13,923 nt of DNA from Acidimicrobiales bacterium. GTDB taxonomy: Bacteria > Actinomycetota > Acidimicrobiia > Acidimicrobiales > JABEUL01. The notes beneath the pieces are model-generated. The model ran no database searches. It was not told the origin of the DNA and worked only from the letters and a program-made list of their open reading frames with translations. The position numbers and the translations under genes were made by a program. The stretch lies in the NCBI GenBank assembly GCA_027451605.1, contig DAIDJA010000010.1:1-13923 (forward strand), given 5' to 3'. Below, one piece after another: positions 1 through 7,431 of this stretch. The number at the start of each line of letters is the position of its first letter. The stretch's first letter is position 1.

Positions 1-337
1 CGTATTTCACAGACTGAGCGATTTAAACGAAGGTAATTTTTCATCCGGAAATTCCGAATCGGCAAAGGGCCTTATCTCGGACTCGGAAACAAAGGTAATA
101 TTTTCACAGCCCTCAAGTGAACTTGAGCTATTGGGAAAGATCTTAAAACTTAATAATACGGAGCTTTCGATTTTACCGAAATTAACAAGGGCTCATGCAC
201 TGTGGAAAGTTTCCGAAAGATCTTTTCTGATAAAGCATCGTATATCCCAATTTGAACGTCTCATAGTCGATACTGACCAATCGCTTAGAAACACACAGAA
301 TTTGGATCAACTAGCTTCTTTGAAGTCGGAGGGTTGA
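1..337 (+). CDS. VirB4-like type IV secretion ATPase, C-terminal end (partial)
   Basis: The frame is open from base 2 to the TGA at 335-337, so this is the last 111 codons of a gene that starts outside the window. The TTG at 131 is an internal Leu codon, not a start. The tail contains HRLSDLNEG, then a stretch like SDSETKVIFSQ, then LTRAHALWKVSERSFLIKHR and a closing IVDTD. This order matches, from memory, the C-terminal end of VirB4/TraE-like ATP-binding proteins of actinobacterial conjugation or secretion modules. Such proteins are cytoplasmic ATPases that energise assembly of a type IV channel. The Walker motifs would lie upstream and are not visible. The gene overlaps the next one, a coupling protein, by 4 bases, which supports the assignment. 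The family call is by pattern, without a database search. Confidence 0.6.
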   Translation, partial: VFHRLSDLNEGNFSSGNSESAKGLISDSETKVIFSQPSSELELLGKILKLNNTELSILPKLTRAHALWKVSERSFLIKHRISQFERLIVDTDQSLRNTQNLDQLASLKSEG

Positions 338-2052
338 AATCTGCCGTGAACTTGAAGAATGCAGATTCCAAGGGGGCCGATGTGGGCAAAAAGCTATATA
401 TCTATGCCGGAGTTGTCGGTGTTGTCATCACGGCATTTGATTTCATAACTGCGGAGGTGACAGATCTGATTTTTAACTTTAGACTGTTTAGTCTTCCTGT
501 ATCGAAAATTGTTTCCGATGCAATTCTAAATGTTATGCATTTTGGCAGCACCAAACTGTCATGGAATCGTAATGTATATGTCGGAAGCGGACTAAGTTTC
601 AGAATATGCGCACTTATGCTTGGAGGACTCATTTATTCAGTAGTTTGGTTTTTATATAATAAGACTTCGTTTAAAGATAAGTTGGGTAAATTTATATCGG
701 TTTTGTCCAAAGGTTTTCACGATACTTCTCACACGAAATGGGCTGTTTTGAAGGACCTCTCGGACCTTATCGTAACTAATTTTGTGCGGGGTAGACTTGT
801 ATTTGGACGTTTCGATAACAGACTTATTGCCGGAGAAAATAATCAGTCATTACTTGTAATCGGTCCAACTCAATCCCGTAAGACTACCGGTTTTTGCATT
901 CCCGCGCTTTTGGAATGGGAAGGTCCGATCATAGCGACAAGTGTTAAGACTGATTTAGTCGACTTAACTATTGGCTATAGAAGTACATGTGGAAACGTAA
1001 ACGTAATAGATCCTTCCAGTCAGAGCGGATACCCCAAATCCCTTTGGTCTCCGGTTACGAATATAAAAAATTTTAGTGATGCAAAAAAGATCAGCGCGTT
1101 TATGTCCATGGAAACTTCGGGGCAATCGGGACTGGATGATTCCAGGTTTTGGTATCAGTGTGCCGCAAAGTTATTAGCCCCAATGTTATTTGCTGCTTCA
1201 AAGGCAAACTTGGGAATTGAGGAGGTCATTACCTGGACTGATACCCAGGCGGTGGATGTGGTCACAAGACTTTTAATTGAACTAGACGAACCGAAGGCGC
1301 TACAGGCCTTTGAATCAACTATTTACAAAGAAGAAAGGCAGCGTTCATCCATTTTTACTACCCTCGAATCCGTATTGGAGCCTTACTCGAATATTACAGG
1401 GGATACCCCATTGTTTTCTACGGGAAAATTTCTCGAAGGAAACAATACACTTTACCTGATATCCCCGGCCCATGAACAGCATCGTCTAAAAGACTATTTT
1501 TCTACGGTAGTCGGAGAAGTTATTCGGGGGGCTTTTGAGACCGTAACCAGAACGTCTAAACCCATTGATCCACCATTACTTATTGTCTTGGATGAGGCGG
1601 CAAATATAGCTCCGGTATCCGAGTTGGATACGTTGGCTTCAACGGCTGCATCAAACGGAATTCAAATAGTATCGATTTTCCAGGACATTGCTCAGATATA
1701 TACGCGATATGGAAGCAGGGCATCCACGATAATTAACAATCACAGAGCCAAAATTGTTCTTTCGGGTCTTTCGGATGTGGATAATATTGAAAAGTTATCC
1801 GTGTTGGGCGGTAGTCGGATGGATACCTTAGAGTCGGTAACCACTGATAAGCACGGAAACCGGTCCCTTACCCAATCACCTCAAAGTGCCAATCTACTTA
1901 GTAGTTCGGTTTTAAGGCAGCTGGAGCCCGGATGCGGATTTCTAGTTTACGGACATTTGCCGCCGGCTAAATTGTCGTTAAGGCTCTATTTTCAAGACGA
2001 AAAGTTACTGTCGAAAAGTCGATTGGCTTTTGATGTTGATGACGGCGGCTGA
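334..2052 (+). CDS. VirD4/TraG/TraD-like type IV coupling protein
   Basis: 572 aa. Coupling proteins are inner-membrane ATPases that bring DNA or protein substrates to a type IV secretion channel. Two hydrophobic segments (about residues 21-41 and 91-108) precede a cytoplasmic P-loop domain. The Walker A region is GPTQSRKT at 177-184. The consensus asks for Gly at 182 but Arg is encoded (CGT, 877-879). Walker B is LLIVLDEAAN at 415-424, with D420 and E421. Further TraG-like segments are the IVSIFQDIAQI block (445-455) and NNHRAKIVLSG (468-478). The TTG start overlaps the upstream stop. The purine-rich GGAGGG at 328-333 touches this TTG, so the in-frame GTG at 346 (12-base spacing) may be the real start. 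The upstream VirB4-like tail fits a conjugation or secretion operon. No relaxase is in the window, so a mobile element is not proven. Confidence 0.8.
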   Translation: MKSAVNLKNADSKGADVGKKLYIYAGVVGVVITAFDFITAEVTDLIFNFRLFSLPVSKIVSDAILNVMHFGSTKLSWNRNVYVGSGLSFRICALMLGGLIYSVVWFLYNKTSFKDKLGKFISVLSKGFHDTSHTKWAVLKDLSDLIVTNFVRGRLVFGRFDNRLIAGENNQSLLVIGPTQSRKTTGFCIPALLEWEGPIIATSVKTDLVDLTIGYRSTCGNVNVIDPSSQSGYPKSLWSPVTNIKNFSDAKKISAFMSMETSGQSGLDDSRFWYQCAAKLLAPMLFAASKANLGIEEVITWTDTQAVDVVTRLLIELDEPKALQAFESTIYKEERQRSSIFTTLESVLEPYSNITGDTPLFSTGKFLEGNNTLYLISPAHEQHRLKDYFSTVVGEVIRGAFETVTRTSKPIDPPLLIVLDEAANIAPVSELDTLASTAASNGIQIVSIFQDIAQIYTRYGSRASTIINNHRAKIVLSGLSDVDNIEKLSVLGGSRMDTLESVTTDKHGNRSLTQSPQSANLLSSSVLRQLEPGCGFLVYGHLPPAKLSLRLYFQDEKLLSKSRLAFDVDDGG

Positions 2053-2083
2053 AGTTTGCGGTTAAGTGGGAGATTTAGGCACT

Positions 2084-2203
2084 ATGGAGTACTTGAGTTT
2101 CGAGGAGTTTCTCAACGGACTTGGATTTAAAGTTCAAAGGTTGACAAGAGCAATTATTGCAGCAAAACTCGCAGCTCATTGTTCAAAAAAGTCACCACAG
2201 TAG
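2084..2203 (+). CDS. possible small ORF, 39 aa, unknown function
   Basis: An ATG at 2084 opens a 39-codon frame ending in TAG at 2201-2203, beginning MEYLSFEEFLNGLGF and ending in a basic tail. A GGGAG at 2068-2072 lies 11 bases upstream and could serve as a ribosome site. It starts 31 bases after the coupling protein, in the same direction, so it could be the last gene of that operon or the degraded start of something longer. The middle looks amphipathic and basic. I recognise no family, and an ORF this short can occur by chance. Confidence 0.25.
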   Translation: MEYLSFEEFLNGLGFKVQRLTRAIIAAKLAAHCSKKSPQ

Positions 2204-2229
2204 TTTAGGATAATTGATCATTTTTTAAA

Positions 2230-2298
2230 CTGACTCACAATTTCTTGTCACTAACGTGACGAATCATTACAGATAGTTATTTAATATACATGAGTCAG
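2230..2298. repeat. nested inverted repeats at the convergent junction before phoU
   Basis: CTGACTCA at 2230-2237 is the exact reverse complement of TGAGTCAG at 2291-2298. Between them GTCAC (2247-2251) and GTGAC (2256-2260) form a second inverted repeat around TAAC. The site lies where rightward transcription from the secretion genes meets the 3' end of phoU. There is no T-tract of the kind an intrinsic terminator needs directly after either arm. It could be a weak bidirectional terminator, a protein site or chance. Confidence 0.3.
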
Positions 2299-2305
2299 GG
2301 TGGCT

Positions 2306-2965
2306 TTAGTTCCATCGGGGTTCGTCAATTGCAATTTTGGCACTCCGCCTTGTCAAATTTACGGCATGGTCACCTAATCTTTCGTAAAATCTACCCACCA
2401 TCGCAAGTTCAATTGCAACTTGGGTAGGGATTCCGCTTCCCACGATTTCCGCCGTTAATGCAACGTGGAGTTCGTCCAACTCGTCATCCAGTTCTTTTAT
2501 CTCGTCCACTCTATCTCCGGTGCCGGCGATGAAATTTTGTGTAGACTGATTCCACATCTTTACCGTAAGATGACCCATTGAATTTATCAGACCTCTCAGC
2601 CGAGAAGTCAGTTCGTTACCGAGTCCTCGGCTTGCCCTCCAGGCAATGTGTTCGGCAAGATCTCCCGATCTTTCAAGTTCGGGAAGCATTCTCAGTATAA
2701 CTATTAATTCCTGGACTCTTGCTTTGGGTAAATCCAGAGTTGAGAGCCTCTCTAAAACCAAACTCTCTACATCACTGTAGAGAGAATCTACAAGTTCTTC
2801 GCGAGCCATTGTTTCTTTGGCAATTGCTCGATCGGATGATAGCAGAGCCTCGGTGGCTCCCGCTGTTGAATCCGTCACTAGCTGAAACAGTTGCACCACC
2901 TTTTTTTCAACTGTAAGCATTGGACGTGTTGTTGCATCCGAAACGATATCATTAAATTCTTCCAT
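2306..2965 (-). CDS. phoU: PhoU-like phosphate transport/Pho regulon regulator
   Basis: 219 aa, the usual PhoU length. PhoU proteins are cytoplasmic all-helical proteins made of two three-helix bundles. They damp phosphate uptake by the Pst transporter and signalling by the Pho histidine kinase. The two family metal-binding signatures are present: ELERSGDLAEHIA at residues 96-108 and FYERLGDHAVNL at 193-204, one per bundle. No pst genes or two-component genes are next to it here; the nearest genes are a divergent SDR and a convergent secretion operon. The ATG at 2965 has no obvious SD (the bases before it are AT-rich). A 9-bp inverted repeat inside the gene (2763-2771 and 2776-2784) falls in ordinary coding sequence and is probably incidental. 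The family assignment is firm; the exact signalling partner is unknown. Confidence 0.88.
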   Translation of the reverse strand: MEEFNDIVSDATTRPMLTVEKKVVQLFQLVTDSTAGATEALLSSDRAIAKETMAREELVDSLYSDVESLVLERLSTLDLPKARVQELIVILRMLPELERSGDLAEHIAWRASRGLGNELTSRLRGLINSMGHLTVKMWNQSTQNFIAGTGDRVDEIKELDDELDELHVALTAEIVGSGIPTQVAIELAMVGRFYERLGDHAVNLTRRSAKIAIDEPRWN

Positions 2966-3310
2966 ATATTTAAGAATAAACCAAATACCGCTTAACCGGC
3001 AAAATTTACCCTAAATTTAATCTAACTTGAATCAAGCTGAATGACTTTAAGTATTGTATTTGCCATTTTTTGGTCTGATAAAAAACTTTTCCGGGTAGTA
3101 AAAACAAGCTATTTGATTGCCGTGATGAATGAATACTCTTTTGTTGGCATAATGACTTAGAGGAATTAAAAGACAATTTGATTTTTTTTGAAAAAAGTAT
3201 GTATTCTTGAGCTATTGTAATGTTGTGGTTCGATGCAACACATATTTAAAATTGAGCCGAACCAGATTTTTGAGTGATATTTAGTTAAATAACAAGGTGG
3301 TGTTTTTAAG
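2966..3310. other. gene-free spacer between phoU and the divergent SDR gene
   Basis: 345 AT-rich bases that must hold the two divergent promoters. The only clear element is the ribosome site AAGGTGG at 3294-3300 for the SDR gene. A 39-codon frame at 3041-3160 has no ribosome site and is not supported. I find no convincing hairpin, operator or RNA gene. Confidence 0.5.
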
Positions 3311-4096
3311 ATGAAAAAGCAGTTTTCTATTGATGGGAGCCATGTGGCAGTGGTAACAGGAGCGGCAGGAGGTTTGGGGACTGAGTTTGTAAAGCAGCTT
3401 AAGAACAAAGGTGCCACTGTAATAGCTACTGACATTGCAAAATCTGAGGTAGTCGATGAAGTATTGGATGTGACAGATTACTCACAATGCCTCAAAATTG
3501 CCGAAAAATATAATCCCACTATTTGGATAAATAATGCCGGGCTTTTAGGACCGGGCCTTATCGACAAGATTGATGTCAAGACTATTGAAAAAGTTATTGA
3601 TGTAAATATACTCGGAGTAATCTACGGAACAAAAGCAGCCATAGAAGTGATGAAAGGTACGAAGAAAGGTGGTTCAATACTGAATATCGGTTCTCTGGCA
3701 TCTTACAGTCCGACATATGGTATCGGAATTTATTCGACTTCCAAATTTGGCGTAAGAGCTTTTACTCATACCGCCGCACAGGAAATGAAACCTCACAATA
3801 TTCACTTATCTTTACTGTGTCCGGATGGCATATGGACCCCTATGTTAAAAGCTGAAGTCGATAACGCAGATGCTGCTATGCCTTTCAGCTCGGGAAAACT
3901 CTTAGAGCCGGACAACGTTGCAGCATTGGGACTCAAACTAATTGAAGCAAGAGCACTGACGGGATCGATTCCACTCTACAGGGCAGTTTTGGCCAGATTT
4001 GCCGGCGAAGCCCCGAAGCTTGTTTCGAATATCGGAAAATTCACTGCCGGAATGGGCGCTAAAACACAACAAAAATATAAGGATATGTTGAATTGA
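3311..4096 (+). CDS. short-chain dehydrogenase/reductase (SDR), classical type
   Basis: 261 aa, a typical classical SDR length, expected to be a soluble NAD(P)-dependent oxidoreductase. Visible motifs are the nucleotide-binding TGAAGGLG at residues 16-23, DVTD at 53-56, NNAG at 74-77, the structural Asn of VNI at 99, the catalytic Ser at 128 and the YSTSK motif with Y141 and K145. An acidic residue, D41, ends the second strand of the Rossmann fold, which in this family favours NAD over NADP. The start ATG follows AAGGTGG (3294-3300) with a 10-base spacer. The gene stands alone between phoU and the glycosyltransferase, with no operon partner to suggest a substrate. The family is certain, the substrate unknown. 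Confidence 0.9.
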   Translation: MKKQFSIDGSHVAVVTGAAGGLGTEFVKQLKNKGATVIATDIAKSEVVDEVLDVTDYSQCLKIAEKYNPTIWINNAGLLGPGLIDKIDVKTIEKVIDVNILGVIYGTKAAIEVMKGTKKGGSILNIGSLASYSPTYGIGIYSTSKFGVRAFTHTAAQEMKPHNIHLSLLCPDGIWTPMLKAEVDNADAAMPFSSGKLLEPDNVAALGLKLIEARALTGSIPLYRAVLARFAGEAPKLVSNIGKFTAGMGAKTQQKYKDMLN

Positions 4097-4190
4097 CGGT
4101 ATGCAACTTGAATTTTCCTTTATTCAAAATCCTCAATTAAAAAATTCGAGATCTTATATAGTTAAATACCGATTCTTTTTCACCGCTAAG

Positions 4191-4976
4191 CTAATTCATT
4201 TCCGACAGCTGTCGAGTGATTTTTGAAAGCCTGTGTTTTAGGCGGAATATTCCAGTTAGCATCTCTATTCCCGTTTTAAAAGATAAGGTAGAGTTGCGGC
4301 GTTTAATTATTGTGACAGGGATCTCCTTGAAATTCGTATAACCATTTATTTTTGCTAGGTTTAGGAGCTCTAAGTCAATTAGAAATCCGTTTTCGGCAGA
4401 TAGATTCAGAATTGAATCCAATACCTTTTTTGAAAACATTTTCAAGCCGGTCTGAGTATCTCTTACCGGTAAGTCAAAAAATATTTTGGTAATATAACCA
4501 AAGCTAAATGAAGAGAGTTTTCTGAAAATCGAAGAGTTTACTTTTGAATCTTGTAGGATCTTTGACGATATTATTAAGTCCGGATTGACATGATTATCTT
4601 GACTGTTTTCGAAATTAATCGCATCCAATATCTGTATCAAAAAACGTGCCGGAATGTCCCCGTCAGCATCAATAAATCCTACCCAATCGCCTTGGGCTTC
4701 TTTAAATCCTGTTTTTAATGCGGCACCTTTACCCAAATTAGTCGAGTGGGAAATCAACGTGATTTCATTAAAGATCGATTTTGGTATTTTTTCGGTCTGA
4801 ATGGATTCTGATCCGTCATTAACCAGTATTAACTCTACATTGGGCTTAATTTGTTGGACTAGGCTGTAAATGGATACGATGTGATCTATAAAGTAGTCGC
4901 CGGGATTAAAAATCGGTATTACAACGGTTGCGTTGACTATCTTTGACAGTGATGAATCTGATTTAACGACCGGCAA
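4191..4976 (-). CDS. family 2 glycosyltransferase, polyprenyl-phosphate sugar transferase-like
   Basis: 261 aa with a GT-A type GT2 domain and no clear membrane segment. Motifs: the opening strand ATVVIPIFNPG (16-26), LVNDGS (51-56), GKGAAL (82-87), the metal-binding DADGD (103-107), and RDTQTGLKMF (172-181) followed by D201 in LIDLELL. The DTQxGxKxF block is typical of the DPM1/ALG5-like branch, which moves a sugar from a nucleotide to dolichyl or undecaprenyl phosphate, so that is the most likely role. The start is a TTG directly after the TAA of the upstream PAP2 gene, with no SD of its own, pointing to translational coupling. No ATG lies nearby in frame. With the PAP2 phosphatase, and the divergent sqd1 gene, it suggests lipid-linked sugar metabolism for envelope glycans. 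The donor sugar cannot be read from sequence. Confidence 0.82.
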   Translation of the reverse strand: MPVVKSDSSLSKIVNATVVIPIFNPGDYFIDHIVSIYSLVQQIKPNVELILVNDGSESIQTEKIPKSIFNEITLISHSTNLGKGAALKTGFKEAQGDWVGFIDADGDIPARFLIQILDAINFENSQDNHVNPDLIISSKILQDSKVNSSIFRKLSSFSFGYITKIFFDLPVRDTQTGLKMFSKKVLDSILNLSAENGFLIDLELLNLAKINGYTNFKEIPVTIIKRRNSTLSFKTGIEMLTGIFRLKHRLSKITRQLSEMN

Positions 4977-5621
4977 TTATAAAAGGTTGGTGTCAAGCGG
5001 CTTAAATTTCCTGCGGTCGGTTAGCTCAAGTAATTTTTTAGGCCGCGAAGTTACAATTTTTCTGTACTTTCCATCCGCAATGTTTTCAATGGTTGGATGT
5101 AGTAATCTGCTTGTAAGCGGTGATACAATTGCGGCAATTATAAGACCGAGCAGTAATCCTACTATGACATCACTGAAGTAGTGGGCTCCAAGATACAGCC
5201 GGGATGCAGCTACTAAAAGTCCGTCAATTGTAGCTATAAAAGTGATAAATACATCCCTTGATAGCCAAAGCCCCATTATCACGGCACCTACGACAATTGC
5301 GTGATTGGAAGGAAAAGAATACGAAGTTTCATGGGGCGCTAGAATAAAAGAGTTTAGATGAGTAGTCCAAGGTCTGGGTCGTTTAACTACTTCTTTTATC
5401 ACTTCGCTTATCCCGTAAGCCACGACTGCCGCGAGACCTGTGCCGATAACCCTGGCTAGTCGCTCGACGGCATCATCTCTGAATCTACCTCGAAGATAAA
5501 CCAAAAGAATTAATACCGCAAGGAGAACCACTCCCCAAGTAGTAAAAACTTTCACAAAGCCATTTAAAGACGGAGTATCTTTGGCAAATTTTGTCATTGC
5601 ATTAAAGACTGCATTATCCAT
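4977..5621 (-). CDS. PAP2-superfamily membrane phosphatase
   Basis: 214 aa integral membrane protein with the full acid phosphatase signature. KX6RP is at K76 with R83-P84, PSNH (the PSGH motif) at 104-107, and SRX5HX3D at S140 to D151, so the two catalytic His are H107 and H147. Several hydrophobic segments surround them (about 28-43, 58-72, 109-121, 124-140 and 152-168). Members dephosphorylate lipid phosphates such as undecaprenyl diphosphate (BcrC-like) or phosphatidic acid at the outer face of the membrane. The ATG is preceded by an AAGAGGT ribosome site on the minus strand. It abuts the glycosyltransferase downstream, and a link to recycling of a lipid carrier used by that enzyme is likely but inferred. 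The C-terminal 40 residues after the last membrane segment are basic. Confidence 0.88.
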   Translation of the reverse strand: MDNAVFNAMTKFAKDTPSLNGFVKVFTTWGVVLLAVLILLVYLRGRFRDDAVERLARVIGTGLAAVVAYGISEVIKEVVKRPRPWTTHLNSFILAPHETSYSFPSNHAIVVGAVIMGLWLSRDVFITFIATIDGLLVAASRLYLGAHYFSDVIVGLLLGLIIAAIVSPLTSRLLHPTIENIADGKYRKIVTSRPKKLLELTDRRKFKPLDTNLL

Positions 5622-5715
5622 AGTTACCTCTTATAGTATCGTACCCGTTCTGAAAAGTGCCTGTAATTTAAGTTTAATCTATAAATTTAACAAAATCATA
5701 ACAACAATCACAGTT

Positions 5716-5753
5716 TAAGAGTAGTTCAATCCCAGTTCAATCCCAGACTCTTA
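5716..5753. promoter_or_regulatory. tandem 11-bp repeat inside an inverted repeat, upstream of sqd1
   Basis: AGTTCAATCCC occurs twice with no gap (5723-5733 and 5734-5744). The pair is bracketed by TAAGAGT (5716-5722) and ACTCTTA (5747-5753), which are exact reverse complements. The site lies in the shared spacer between the divergent PAP2 and sqd1 genes, 55 bases before the sqd1 start, a normal position for an operator or an activator site. One-helical-turn tandem repeats suit binding of a protein on one face of DNA. No regulator is known from the sequence. Confidence 0.4.
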
Positions 5754-5792
5754 GATAAAGATATGTGTACAGATAGTAACACTCTAACTTAG

Positions 5793-6989
<1,197 letters not shown>

Positions 6990-7042
6990 TAATATATCCG
7001 TAATTTGGTCCGATAAAAATTCGATATTTTTAAACAAACAAT

Positions 7043-7072
7043 ATTTAAATAAACACCTGATTTAAATAAACA
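7043..7072. repeat. 13-bp AT-rich direct repeat
   Basis: ATTTAAATAAACA occurs at 7043-7055 and again at 7060-7072, 17 bp apart. A looser copy ending in AAACA stands at 7027-7040. The repeats follow sqd1 by about 50 bases. They may be a protein site or slippage-derived; low complexity makes chance possible. Confidence 0.4.
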
Positions 7073-7206
7073 TTTGGTTCGGCGATATTTGTATCGTCTG
7101 GTTTTCTGCCAGTTTTAGTTTTGCAATTTCAAAAGATCCGTCGTTATAAATCGGGACAACTAAGACATCGGCTGAGTAAGTATTTTCATTATGTTAACTA
7201 TTGGCA

Positions 7207-7346
7207 TAGGGATGCTCTTCTGACATGAGTATCCGCCCTAGAGGTTAAACCGTCACATCGCAGTAATTTGATTTGGCGTAACCTTATCGGTTTAGGTATA
7301 TGGTAAATTGAGATAAGCCTTTAAGCGTCCGGTGTAAAGGCTTTTT
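7207..7346 (+). ncRNA. predicted structured RNA (attenuator, riboswitch or sRNA)
   Basis: Several paired segments follow one another. Stem 1 pairs TAGGGATGCTC (7207-7217) with GAGTAT (7227-7232) and CCCTA (7236-7240) around a 3-base bulge CCG. Stem 2 pairs AGGTTA (7242-7247) plus CGTC (7251-7254) with GGCGTAACCT (7275-7284), again with a 3-base bulge. Stem 3 pairs CTTATC (7283-7288) with GATAAG (7312-7317). The terminator hairpin at 7315-7346 ends the element. Stem 3 shares bases with both stem 2 and the terminator, and TAAACCG (7246-7252) can instead pair with CGGTTTA (7288-7294). Such switching is typical of riboswitches and attenuators. It matches no riboswitch class that I know by sequence. 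It lies 85 bases before the unknown membrane protein gene, its likely target if it acts in cis. Confidence 0.4.
7315..7346 (+). terminator. intrinsic terminator within the gene-free region
   Basis: AAGCCTTTA (7315-7323) pairs perfectly with TAAAGGCTT (7335-7343) around an 11-base loop, and five T residues occupy 7342-7346. It lies over 300 bases downstream of sqd1, so it more likely ends the structured RNA just upstream, or controls read-through into the gene at 7432. Confidence 0.6.
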
Positions 7347-7431
7347 ATCGGCATTTAGTTGCCGGATTTCAATCAATTCAAGTTCGCCGGCAATTTATAC
7401 TTAATCTTAAAAGTATCAAATTTTAATAGAA

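Larger units (their letters stand above)
6990..7431. other. 442-bp gene-free region with repeats, hairpins and a probable RNA
   Basis: From left to right it holds: AT-rich direct repeats (7043-7072); a hairpin GGCGATA/TATCGTC at 7081-7098 followed by TGGTTTTC that may end sqd1 transcription weakly; a 44-codon minus-strand open frame without a start (7062-7193); the probable structured RNA with its terminator (7207-7346); and a hairpin TTGCCGG/CCGGCAA (7359-7365, 7387-7393). The -10-like TATACT at 7396-7401 is a possible promoter for the downstream gene. No recognisable complete gene is present. Confidence 0.5.

Noticed and set aside
2763..2784. Perfect 9-bp hairpin CTCTCTACA/TGTAGAGAG
   Set aside because: It lies inside the phoU coding frame in a normal helical segment and has no T-tract; most likely incidental.
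3041..3160. 39-codon plus-strand frame between phoU and the SDR gene
   Set aside because: No ribosome site, and the translation does not look like a conserved protein; the stretch is AT-rich promoter DNA.
7205..7260. Stem-loop region as a tRNA
   Set aside because: No T-loop consensus, no acceptor stem and the loop size is wrong for an anticodon arm.
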